Shown: positions 1-5,645, counted from the stretch's first letter. The stretch: 7,636 bases of DNA from Gammaproteobacteria bacterium (GCA_024679435.1 JAIBDK010000106.1:1-7636); one strand, 5' to 3'. A program made the numbers and translations. Notes: generated by a model not told the origin, from the sequence alone.

Positions 1-118
1 AATGTCTTTCATGCAAAAACTTATAACATTAATTAGCATTGATGGGGTTCTGGATGATGAGCTTGATGATTTTTATCGGGCTCTCCATGTTACTTTTCCT
101 GAAATTAAAACACGTTAG
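1..118 (+). CDS. 3' end of an unrecognised gene (partial)
   Basis: An open frame enters from the left edge and ends at TAG 116-118. It encodes about 38 residues ending in FPEIKTR. The visible part has a hydrophobic stretch (KLITLISI) followed by an acidic segment (DGVLDDELDDFYRAL). ATG codons lie at 2 and 11, but neither has a Shine-Dalgarno sequence in view, so this is more likely the C-terminus of a longer protein cut by the window edge than a small gene. I do not recognise the family. It lies 77 bp upstream of the arylsulfatase remnant on the same strand, and no terminator-like hairpin separates them. Confidence 0.4.
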   Translation, partial: MSFMQKLITLISIDGVLDDELDDFYRALHVTFPEIKTR

Positions 119-180
119 TTTGCTTCAATTAATATTTTTATGACCCTTCCGTTTAAACTGTAGAAAAAATGTAATGCCCT

Positions 181-186
181 AAGGAG
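181..186 (+). promoter_or_regulatory. Shine-Dalgarno site of the arylsulfatase remnant
   Basis: AAGGAG lies 9 bases before ATG 196. It is a near-perfect ribosome binding site. It fixes the start and shows that the gene was once properly expressed. Confidence 0.7.
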
Positions 187-195
187 ATTCAAAAT

Positions 196-522
196 ATGCT
201 AGTGCTAAAATTTGGATTTGTTGTTGGCCTGTTGGGGTTGATGCAAGCTGCCAATGCAGAAGAAGTGAAGACAAAGAAAGTTGATGGTTTTGGTGGAATC
301 ATTGCGGAAAACTATAATGATTCTAAAGAGTGGTGGCCACCAGAAAAAAAGCCTAACAAAGATGCTCCTAACATCATTATTTTCTTGCTCGATGATGTAG
401 GCTTCGCCCAGGTAGGCAGTTTTGGAGGTCTGATAAAGACTCCGAATTATTCAACAAGTCTGCCTAGAGTATTCAGAGGAAATCTCAGAACACCCCAAAT
501 ACGTCCGCTAACGGGAAATTAG
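196..522 (+). pseudogene. Arylsulfatase, N-terminal fragment (truncated pseudogene)
   Basis: The 108-residue product starts with a signal peptide (cleavage likely after ANA, residue 21), so the ancestral enzyme was exported. Residues 44-84 match the start of a large arylsulfatase of the alkaline-phosphatase superfamily: a WWPP motif, then APNIIIFLLDDVGFAQVGSF with the metal-binding pair D66/D67, then GGLIKTPN. Homology stops abruptly after KTPN (residue 84, base 447), where the family continues with the LDxLAxxG segment and then the C/S-x-P-x-R motif that matures to formylglycine. Residues 85-108 do not look like sulfatase. Full-length members have roughly 500-800 residues, so over 80% of the enzyme is missing, including the catalytic formylglycine site. 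A sulfate-ester hydrolase function is therefore lost. The cause was probably a deletion or a rearrangement with foreign sequence. Confidence 0.8.
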
Positions 523-934
523 CCGGTTTCAAGTGCACGGGCCGCCGATGTTCAGACGACCTGATCTTGAGACGCTATCCTTTGTCCTTCAGAGGCTTAT
601 TTTCCTTAGAATTTAAGAATAGGTGAATTGTTCGACAATAACTAAAAGACGCGTAAGCTGTTTGAAAGCGATGTTTGAGTGTTTGCGAATAGTTACCCCA
701 TTTCGACAGACAATTCTGTGAATATCGGCTCTAAGCTCTAAGTTCTAAAGTTTTAATGTGGTTTGCTGTTGTCTTTATCTTTATAAGTTACGCGCAGATT
801 GCTAATATCTCCATTGTCGCTTAAACATTGAATTTTCGATGGTCCGTTCAAACTTAAGCGTTCTATTTTCAAGAGTGTTGATTTAGCTTTAAACAGATCA
901 ATTAGTTAACAGTCTAATATATCGGTACGCCTCA
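523..934. other. 412-bp stretch without a convincing gene; debris after the sulfatase breakpoint and nhaA leader
   Basis: All frames on both strands are broken. One plus-strand frame (446-616, single stop at 509-511) reads in a protein-like way, with LEYSEEISEHPKYVR before the stop and REISRFQVHGPPMFRRPDL after it. It may be the decayed end of another gene or element joined to the sulfatase, but I cannot name it. The 3' half (about 640-930) is AT-rich and contains a three-copy heptamer (728-748). TCTAATATAT at 913-922 resembles a -10 element for nhaA, but I see no well-spaced -35 partner, so I make no firm promoter call. Confidence 0.45.
728..748. repeat. Short tandem repeat, heptamer GCTCTAA x3
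   Basis: Two perfect copies of GCTCTAA (728-734, 735-741) are followed by one copy with a single change, GTTCTAA (742-748). It lies about 190 bp upstream of nhaA in non-coding DNA. It could be a slippage product or a set of regulator half-sites spaced at 7 bp. Nothing else in the sequence decides between these. Confidence 0.5.
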
Positions 935-2107
935 ATGATCACCCAATCTATACGAAACTTTCTCGAAAAAGAAACCGCGGGCGGAATTCTGCTGGTGGTG
1001 GCGGCTGTTCTGGCCCTTATTTGCGCCAATTCGCCTTTGGCTGAACACTACAACAAGTTGCTTAGCGTCACAGGTGAGTTACGAATTGAAGATTTCAGTG
1101 TTGCTAAACCGGCATTGCTCTGGATTAACGATCTTTGGATGGCAGTTTTCTTTTTTCTGGTAGGGCTTGAACTGAAGCGTGAATTGGTTGAAGGTGAACT
1201 TTCGAATCGCAGTCAGCTTATACTGCCACTAGCCGGGGCCCTTGGTGGAATGGTGGTTCCTGCGGCATTTTATATTTGGTTTAACCATAATGATGATATT
1301 GCGATGCAGGGTTGGGCTATACCTATGGCGACAGACATAGCATTTGCCCTGGGCGTGCTTGCGTTGCTGGGAAGTCGAGTACCTATTGCGCTTAAAGTGT
1401 TTTTGACCTCTTTAGCTATTGTGGACGATATCGGTGCCATCGTTATTATCGCTATTTTCTACAGTGGTAGTCTGTCACAAATATCGCTTTTCGTGGCTGT
1501 GGCTTGTCTTTTGGTATTGTATTTTATCAACAAGCGTGGTGTAGCAGACATCCCTACTTATCTGTTTATTGGTGGAATATTGTGGCTTGCAGTCCTTAAA
1601 TCGGGGGTGCATGCAACTTTAGCGGGTGTTGTTCTGGCACTGTTTATCCCACTTACAGATTCAAAGCGACCGGGGTTTTCTCCGGCGAAATATATGGAAC
1701 ATAGTCTGCATCCGATTGTTGTGTATTTTATTCTTCCTGTATTTGCATTTGCCAATGCCGGGGTAAATCTTGAAGGGGTTTCTTTTTCTTCGCTTTTTGA
1801 GGACGTCCCATTGGGTATTATTTCTGGTTTGTTTTTTGGGAAACAGATCGGTGTGTTCTTTTTCTGCTGGGCAGCGATAGCTCTGGGTTTGACGCGTATG
1901 CCGGTAGGTTTAAACTGGAAGACTCTTTACGGCACAGGTATTCTATGTGGAATTGGATTTACCATGAGTTTCTTCATAAGCGGCCTTGCGTTCGAACAAG
2001 TGAACGGGGGGAACCTAATGGATGACAGGTTGGGTATTCTTTCAGGTTCAGTGCTCGCAGGCGTGGTGGGTTACGTGTATTTGAATTTTGTGTTACCAAA
2101 AAAGTAA
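935..2107 (+). CDS. nhaA: Na+/H+ antiporter NhaA
   Basis: NhaA exchanges cytoplasmic Na+ (or Li+) for external H+ across the inner membrane and serves salt and alkaline-pH homeostasis. At 390 residues it is close to the E. coli protein (388) and appears complete, with about 12 membrane segments. Key residues are present: T133-D134 in the MATD unwound helix (E. coli D133), the ion-binding pair D164-D165 in AIVDDIGAI, K303 in the FGKQ helix (E. coli K300), H226 in KSGVHATLAG (pH-response region), E79 in LVGLELKREL and E255 in the MEHSLHP pH-sensor segment. The signatures WAIPMATDIAFALGVLALLGSRVP and LCGIGFTMSFFI are near-identical to the family. ATG 935 is the only in-frame start that leaves a normal N-terminus (IRNFLEKETAGGI), but it has no evident Shine-Dalgarno sequence. 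No nhaR-type regulator is next to it. It is convergent with the porin gene and probably monocistronic. Confidence 0.97.
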   Translation: MITQSIRNFLEKETAGGILLVVAAVLALICANSPLAEHYNKLLSVTGELRIEDFSVAKPALLWINDLWMAVFFFLVGLELKRELVEGELSNRSQLILPLAGALGGMVVPAAFYIWFNHNDDIAMQGWAIPMATDIAFALGVLALLGSRVPIALKVFLTSLAIVDDIGAIVIIAIFYSGSLSQISLFVAVACLLVLYFINKRGVADIPTYLFIGGILWLAVLKSGVHATLAGVVLALFIPLTDSKRPGFSPAKYMEHSLHPIVVYFILPVFAFANAGVNLEGVSFSSLFEDVPLGIISGLFFGKQIGVFFFCWAAIALGLTRMPVGLNWKTLYGTGILCGIGFTMSFFISGLAFEQVNGGNLMDDRLGILSGSVLAGVVGYVYLNFVLPKK

Positions 2108-2176
2108 TTTAGGGTTTTGAGAAATGGGTAACTCACAGCCCGTTTGAAATTTCGTCAGTTAGCACTTCCCAATTTA

Positions 2177-2208
2177 GTAACGCCAGACTTGGTGCTGAAA
2201 GGCGTTAC
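2177..2208. repeat. Perfect 8-bp inverted repeat downstream of nhaA
   Basis: GTAACGCC (2177-2184) pairs with GGCGTTAC (2201-2208) around a 16-base loop. Outside the stem, AATTT on the left (2171-2175) and AAATT on the right extend the symmetry with a small bulge. It lies 69 bp after the nhaA stop, between convergent genes, where a transcription terminator is expected. No immediate T-run follows on the plus strand, so it is not a textbook intrinsic terminator. It could equally be a protein-binding palindrome. Confidence 0.4.
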
Positions 2209-2252
2209 ACTGAAATTAATGATTTTCGATAGTTTTGTTGAGGTATTCATCC

Positions 2253-2393
2253 ATGAATTGTGCATCAACAGAAGTTAACTTGACGGCTCCACGAGAAATA
2301 ATGGGTTTTTATCAGGTTAGGTGTACTCCGTTAGTCGAAGTTGGACTAACTCGCCTGATTGGCTGCGAGGCTGTCAGATTTTTGCAGGTTTAG
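2253..2393 (+). CDS. Possible small ORF, 46 residues, unrecognised
   Basis: ATG 2253 opens a 46-residue frame ending at TAG 2391-2393. A purine-rich GAGGT (2240-2244) lies about 8 bases upstream and could serve as a ribosome binding site. The product starts MNCASTEVNLTAPREIMGFY and ends EAVRFLQV. I recognise no domain, signal peptide or membrane helix. The frame overlaps the porin stop codon on the other strand and runs through the inverted repeat at 2311-2359, so chance is the likeliest explanation. A remnant of a lost gene is also possible. Confidence 0.15.
   Translation: MNCASTEVNLTAPREIMGFYQVRCTPLVEVGLTRLIGCEAVRFLQV
2311..2359. repeat. Nested inverted repeats downstream of the porin gene
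   Basis: The inner stem GTTAGTC (2330-2336) / GACTAAC (2344-2350) is perfect, with a 7-base loop. The outer arms ATCAGG (2311-2316) / CCTGAT (2354-2359) flank it asymmetrically (13 unpaired bases on the left, 3 on the right). A second GTTAG (2316-2320) allows an alternative pairing. The structure starts about 30 bp after the porin stop on the minus strand and is a plausible 3' structure or Rho-assisted terminator for that gene. It lacks a following T-run on either strand. Confidence 0.4.
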
Positions 2394-3640
2394 TCCCCAA
2401 ATGAACCACGAAACGAGAAATCCCACTTTATGCCAATTGTATAGATATCCCCTTGAAGCGATCCATCACTATCGAGCCCTTCATTAACCCTTACGTTTGC
2501 AAAGATCATTCTCCGAAACTCATCATAGGAGTATCTCAATCCAGCCATTGCATATCTAATCCGATAATCTCCTGTTTGACTTTGGTCCGAATCGGGCTCA
2601 AGTATGTTATATCCTCCAATCAACCAAACTCGATCGGTTAACTTGTACTGTCCATAAAGCTCACTTCCCCAACCATCAAAATACATTCCCTGATCGGTAG
2701 TTTCATGGTTCTCCATTTTCGCCACCACCATTCCTGCATACCAACGCTCTCCAAACTTTCGAGCACCAACTAGAAATGACCGCGAGGAACCCGTTAATCC
2801 TATACTTCGTAACAACTGATCATTGTTGAGATCGATTTCAGCATAGTTGTAAGCCACGCCCACCGTAAGGTTCCTGCGAGTGGTCATTACGGAACTAATA
2901 CCAATCGCGGTTCCGTACTTCTCACCACCACCAAAAGGAATTTTATTACCGTGCTGGATCTGAAGGTTCAGTTCGAGTGGTTTAAACATATCCTGCGACA
3001 GAAAATCTAATGACATTTTGGTCTGTAACACTTCATCTGCGCGGCCTGTTCCGGTGGAGCCTCCATCCGACTGGGCGTTAAATACCCCTGCAGCGTCGCC
3101 GCCTGCTCCCATGAAACGATCTGTGAATGATCCTATTTCGTAGTAAGTCGACCAATTTTTACCGGCAATGATTTTGGATCGAGGCGTTTCCATGCCGACA
3201 TAGCCTAGCCGTTTAAAAACTGAATCCTTGAATTCATCAGCACTAACACTGGAGTCCAGACTGTCTAGCAGATTAAAGCCGGTTTCATAACGAGCGAACA
3301 GGTTAGATTTGTCTAAAACTTTCCGATCCATATTGAATCCAATACGTGAACTGCCGTCTTCCCAAGCGCCATCAGAATCTTGGCCTCTGTAACGCACGCG
3401 AAAGCTCCCATACAATTCAAAGTTAGTTGATCGAGGTTCGTCAACCGACGCCGCTTCCTGTGATTCAACGTCCTGCTCTACTTCACTGGAAGACAAGGGA
3501 TCTTCATCGGCTGTTAGTTCACGTACTTCAATATCGCTCGGAGTATCCCTCCCGTTTTGTTTAGTCTCTGAGTCTTGCTGCGCATATGCCTGGGACCCGG
3601 ACAGCGAGAGCAATAAAATGAGAAGGCGCGAGTAATTCAT
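2390..3640 (-). CDS. Outer-membrane porin, general (non-specific) Gram-negative type
   Basis: The 416-residue product is exported by a signal peptide (MNYSRLLILLLSLSGSQAYA, cleaved after residue 20) and is predicted to form a 16-strand trimeric beta-barrel in the outer membrane for passive entry of small solutes. Barrel signatures are FELYGSFRVRYRG (74-86), SRIGFNMDR, LFARYETGFN, FKRLGYVGME and IIAGKNWSTYYEIG (157-170). They are followed by a glycine-rich stretch, FTDRFMGAGGDAAGVFNAQ (172-190), placed where the L3 constriction loop lies in OmpC-like porins. Alternating strands continue to the end (AGLRYSYDEF, YTIGIKWDFSF). Two oddities are visible. About 50 acidic residues (21-72, about 16 Asp/Glu against 4 Lys/Arg) precede the barrel. 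The final strand ends at WDFSF410 but is followed by RGSFGD, so the protein lacks the usual C-terminal phenylalanine. The substrate cannot be deduced. ATG 3640 has only a weak ribosome site. The gene is transcribed alone, from DNA next to the IS remnant. Confidence 0.85.
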   Translation of the reverse strand: MNYSRLLILLLSLSGSQAYAQQDSETKQNGRDTPSDIEVRELTADEDPLSSSEVEQDVESQEAASVDEPRSTNFELYGSFRVRYRGQDSDGAWEDGSSRIGFNMDRKVLDKSNLFARYETGFNLLDSLDSSVSADEFKDSVFKRLGYVGMETPRSKIIAGKNWSTYYEIGSFTDRFMGAGGDAAGVFNAQSDGGSTGTGRADEVLQTKMSLDFLSQDMFKPLELNLQIQHGNKIPFGGGEKYGTAIGISSVMTTRRNLTVGVAYNYAEIDLNNDQLLRSIGLTGSSRSFLVGARKFGERWYAGMVVAKMENHETTDQGMYFDGWGSELYGQYKLTDRVWLIGGYNILEPDSDQSQTGDYRIRYAMAGLRYSYDEFRRMIFANVRVNEGLDSDGSLQGDIYTIGIKWDFSFRGSFGD

Positions 3641-3964
3641 GATCTACGCATTTCAGATTCTGGTTTTGAGGTTGAAAAGGCACAGTGATTCAAACTAAAA
3701 AGCGCGTAAAGTTTATCTTAAAAAGCAATTTTATGCGTCTGGTAGCATCAACTTCTGCGGTTAAAATAGACCTTCCTGGCGGATGAGATCGCGGACTCGG
3801 TAGAAGGTTGCTCAGGTTAGACACGACGGGAAATACAATTTTATTGTTTTCTCGGGACTGTCAGGTTAACTGAATTTAACTCCGACATTGGGAGACGAGA
3901 CAAAATTGTGATACAAAAATAGGGAAAATGTGGGATTCAGAAATGTATTTTGATCGCTCAGGGC
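3641..3964. other. Gene-free stretch between porin and IS remnant, with a long hairpin
   Basis: No open frame of note exists on either strand. The porin promoter should lie in the first 100-150 bp (AT-rich tracts at 3690-3735), but I cannot pick a well-spaced -35/-10 pair. The rest holds the imperfect hairpin at 3835-3909 and the boundary of the IS relic near 3950. Confidence 0.5.
3835..3909. repeat. Long imperfect inverted repeat (about 75-nt hairpin)
   Basis: The left arm (3835-3869), starting ACAATTTT and ending GTTAA, and the right arm (3876-3909), starting TTAAC and ending AAAATTGT, can be paired along about 34 bases each with gaps. Matched blocks are ACAATTTT, then CTCG/CGAG, then TGTC/GACA, then GTTAA/TTAAC, closing on the 6-base loop CTGAAT. 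It does not look like an intrinsic terminator on either strand. A small MITE-like element, an old insertion-sequence end or a structured RNA are possible. Confidence 0.4.
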
Positions 3965-4319
3965 TTAGTAGTTTCCCTTAAGCGCCTCGTTGAGAATATC
4001 CTTGTCCAGGCACAGATCCGCCACCAACTTCTTCAAACGGGCGTTCGCCTTCTGAAGTTCTTTCAACCGTCGCGCCTGATTAATCTGTAGTCCGCGGTAC
4101 TCCTTGCGCCAGCGGTAATAGGTTTGTTCGAAGAACCCCAGGTTTTTGCATGCCCGGGCTGTGGTTTAGCCTTGCCCTACCTCTATTTCCACAAGGCGCA
4201 GCAGTTTAATGATCTCTTCGGGTGTGTCTCGCTTGTTTGGCATTTCTGGCCTCCTCGGTCGGTCCAGTTTAAGTCAAATAACTAACTTAAAACATGGATC
4301 CGGTTTGTGGGGCAGATCA
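3950..4319 (-). mobile_element. IS3-family insertion sequence remnant (5' part only)
   Basis: Reading on the minus strand, the element begins at 4319 with TGATCTGCCCCACAAACCGG. This has the TGA-x-CTGCCCC look of IS3-family (IS407/IS51-like) terminal repeats. It continues through a purine-rich ribosome site (GAGGAGG) and orfA. About 15 bases past the orfA stop, in the overlapping frame, only the first orfB codons (LLSPER) are recognisable. Then similarity stops near 3950. No matching right-hand terminal repeat is seen on the low-coordinate side, and nearly all of orfB, the catalytic DDE part, is gone. The element cannot move by itself. The left boundary is approximate. Confidence 0.75.
3965..4243 (-). 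pseudogene. IS3-family transposase OrfA with in-frame stop
   Basis: OrfA is the DNA-binding helix-turn-helix subunit that is fused by frameshifting to OrfB in active IS3 elements. The frame from ATG 4243 to TAA 3965 spans 92 sense-length codons, normal for this group. It reads MPNKRDTPEEIIKLLRLVE, then ACKNLGFFEQTYYRWRKEYR (helix-turn-helix, about residues 31-50), then a leucine-zipper-like tail, RRLKELQKANARLKKLVADL (58-77), ending KDILNEALKGNY. Codon 26, normally Lys in a GQGKT motif, is TAA (4166-4168), so translation would stop at 25 residues. With orfB missing as well, this is a dead gene. Confidence 0.85.
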
Positions 4320-4374
4320 AATCATCATGGTCTATTAGCCTATAACCTGGTAGATACAAGGGAGTTAGCCCAAT

Positions 4375-4408
4375 AAAAAACCCCTGAACCGTTAAGTATC
4401 AGGGGTTT
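4375..4408 (-). terminator. Intrinsic terminator of tRNA-Lys
   Basis: On the minus strand, AAACCCCTGA (4408-4399) pairs with TCAGGGGTTT (4387-4378) around an 11-base loop, and a run of T follows (4380-4375). It starts 5 bases after the tRNA CCA end and is a canonical Rho-independent terminator. Confidence 0.9.
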
Positions 4409-4413
4409 GAATA

Positions 4414-4489
4414 TGGTGGGGCGTGCGGGGTTCGAACCCACGACCACCTGATTAAAAGTCAGATGCTCTACCAGCTGAGCTAACGCCCC
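4414..4489 (-). tRNA. tRNA-Lys (anticodon UUU)
   Basis: The 76-nt gene includes the encoded CCA end. The acceptor stem GGGGCGT/ACGCCCC is perfect. The D-arm has AGCTCAGCTGGTAGAGC. The anticodon stem-loop is CTGAC-CTTTTAA-type with anticodon TTT at 4456-4454. The T-arm contains GGTTCGAACCC. The sequence differs by only a few stem changes from other proteobacterial tRNA-Lys(UUU). It reads AAA/AAG codons. In Pseudomonas a tRNA-Lys lies at the end of the tol-pal/ybgF/queE/queC cluster and is a known attachment site for pKLC102/PAPI-1-type islands. Here accessory DNA and an IS remnant lie on its 3' side, which fits the same habit. Confidence 0.97.
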
Positions 4490-4542
4490 AAATTTTCCGA
4501 TCTGTGTAATTCTGCTATCTGCAGGCACTGGGCGGAGGCGGG

Positions 4543-4571
4543 ATTATCCTGATATGCGCTATCCGTGTCAA
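4543..4571 (-). promoter_or_regulatory. sigma70 promoter of tRNA-Lys with GC-rich discriminator
   Basis: On the minus strand a perfect -35 TTGACA (4571-4566) is followed after 17 bp by GATAAT (4548-4543, 5 of 6 consensus). Next comes the C/G-rich stretch CCCGCCTCCGCCC, typical of stable-RNA promoters under stringent (ppGpp/DksA) control. The predicted start near 4536 leaves a 5' leader of about 46 nt before the tRNA. Confidence 0.8.
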
Positions 4572-4666
4572 ACATATTATCCCTGAAATCCCATTCCAAA
4601 ACACTGATATCACGAGCAAACAGATGCTATAGCGAAATTTATATTCGAAGGTCCATAAAATCGGGC

Positions 4667-5605
4667 TTACTGAATAGTCTGCTCTATTCTCCGCAGCCGG
4701 GTCTGCGCTGAAACGGTAACTTGATGCCCCGGAAATCTAGCCAGAATATCCCGAAATGTTTCCGCTGCATCGTCATAAGCTCCGATGTCATATTGAATAT
4801 AGCCTATTTTTAACAGCGCTTCAGGAACTCTCTGACTATCCGGATATCGACTGACCACCGTGCGAAATCCGGTCAGGGCATATTCAAACTCACGATTCAC
4901 ATAACGGGCTTCCGACATCCAGTAATAGGCATCATCGGCCAGCTGGCTGGTAGGCCAGGTATTTACCAGATTCTCGAATCCCAAAATGGCATCCTCGTAG
5001 CGGCTTTGTTTCAACAAATCGAAGGCCTGCTCATAAGCATTCTGCTCGTCAAGGGTAACCGAACCGTTTAGCACAGGCGCAGGAACCACCGCAGCGGTTG
5101 TCTGGGAGGAATCAACATTTGTGTTATTAGTGCCACCGGACCCTGTTGCGGCTTCTCCGCCCCCCACCACAACCTGCGTAACAGTGCCATCAGGTTGTTG
5201 AGCGGAATTGGTGCCATCTACAGCAACCTGTTCGCCGGTTTCAGGATCCGTCTGAGACTCGCTTCCCTCTGCTAATGGCGATAGTACCCTTTGATTTCTC
5301 TCCAAATCGACAAGACGGCGATCAAGGTCCTGAAACAAATCCTGCTGACGGCGCTTTGAGTTCTCTGTCTCAAACTGGAGTTCTTCTATCGTATTTCGCA
5401 ATAACTTAAGCTCCTGCTCAATCTCATCAAGCTGGTCAAGTGCTCTTAGCACTTCCTGATTTTGCGGCGGTTGGGGTGCCGTTACGACTTCAACCGGGGC
5501 TTCAGAGCTCGGCGCTGAGAGACAGCCCGTCAGCAAAACAGTGGCTGATAAAACACTGATAAAAATTACTCGTCTATTCATTACACGATTCATTACACGA
5601 TTCAT
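4667..5605 (-). CDS. cpoB: Cell division coordinator CpoB (YbgF), TPR protein
   Basis: CpoB links the Tol-Pal machine to peptidoglycan synthesis (PBP1B/LpoB in E. coli) at the division septum. Numbering from ATG 5605 (312 residues): a coiled-coil segment at about 50-105 (LDQLDEIEQELKLLRNTIEE and following heptads), the trimerisation part; a Gly/Thr/Asn/Gln-rich linker at 112-180; and a TPR array at 187-310 with the family motifs YEDAILGFENLVNTWPTSQLADDAYYW, YALTGFRTVVSRYPDS and VPEALLKIGYIQYDIGAYDDAAETFRDILARFPG. The N-terminus repeats MNRVMNRVMNRR. The third Met (ATG 5581) gives a compact signal peptide ending in the lipobox LLTGC (Cys28), so 5581 is a likely real start and the protein may be a lipoprotein, unlike soluble periplasmic E. 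coli CpoB. The candidate promoter at 5617-5645 would start the transcript so close to ATG 5605 that ATG 5581 is favoured. It is the last Tol-Pal gene here. queE/queC, often next in Pseudomonas, are absent. Confidence 0.93.
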   Translation of the reverse strand: MNRVMNRVMNRRVIFISVLSATVLLTGCLSAPSSEAPVEVVTAPQPPQNQEVLRALDQLDEIEQELKLLRNTIEELQFETENSKRRQQDLFQDLDRRLVDLERNQRVLSPLAEGSESQTDPETGEQVAVDGTNSAQQPDGTVTQVVVGGGEAATGSGGTNNTNVDSSQTTAAVVPAPVLNGSVTLDEQNAYEQAFDLLKQSRYEDAILGFENLVNTWPTSQLADDAYYWMSEARYVNREFEYALTGFRTVVSRYPDSQRVPEALLKIGYIQYDIGAYDDAAETFRDILARFPGHQVTVSAQTRLRRIEQTIQ

Positions 5606-5614
5606 TGCATGATC
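5579..5614. repeat. 12-bp tandem repeat at the cpoB start
   Basis: Two perfect copies of CATTACACGATT (5579-5590, 5591-5602) are followed by a 9/12 degenerate copy, CATTGCATGATC (5603-5614). Each unit contains an ATG on the minus strand, in frame with cpoB, and adds MNRV to the product. Gain or loss of a unit would change the number of start codons without a frameshift. Confidence 0.85.
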
Positions 5615-5616
5615 AA

Positions 5617-5645
5617 ATTAAAGTGTACACACCTTCCCACAGCAA
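5617..5645 (-). promoter_or_regulatory. Candidate internal promoter for cpoB
   Basis: On the minus strand TTGCTG (5645-5640, 3 of 6 matches, TTG conserved) is spaced by 17 bp from TTTAAT (5622-5617, 5 of 6). The expected transcript start is near 5610. That leaves 5 nt to ATG 5605 but about 29 nt to ATG 5581. It is a prediction from motif and spacing only. Confidence 0.35.

Noticed and set aside
1558..1755. Minus-strand frame inside nhaA, and the plus-strand frame at 2453-2641 inside the porin
   Set aside because: Antisense shadows of complete genes with low-information translations.
1990..2000. TTCGAAC in nhaA as a possible second copy of the tRNA-Lys T-loop (attachment site)
   Set aside because: Only 7 bases match and they are inside a conserved coding sequence.
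3951..3964. TGATCGCTCAGGG as a possible right-hand terminal repeat of the IS3 remnant
   Set aside because: Only the first five bases agree with TGATCTGCCCC, and it sits directly at the orfA stop where orfB should continue. More likely chance at the breakpoint.
4340..4528. 62-residue minus-strand frame containing GALAQLVEHLTFNQVVVGSNPARP
   Set aside because: It is the well-known spurious translation of a tRNA gene region. It lies over tRNA-Lys and its terminator.
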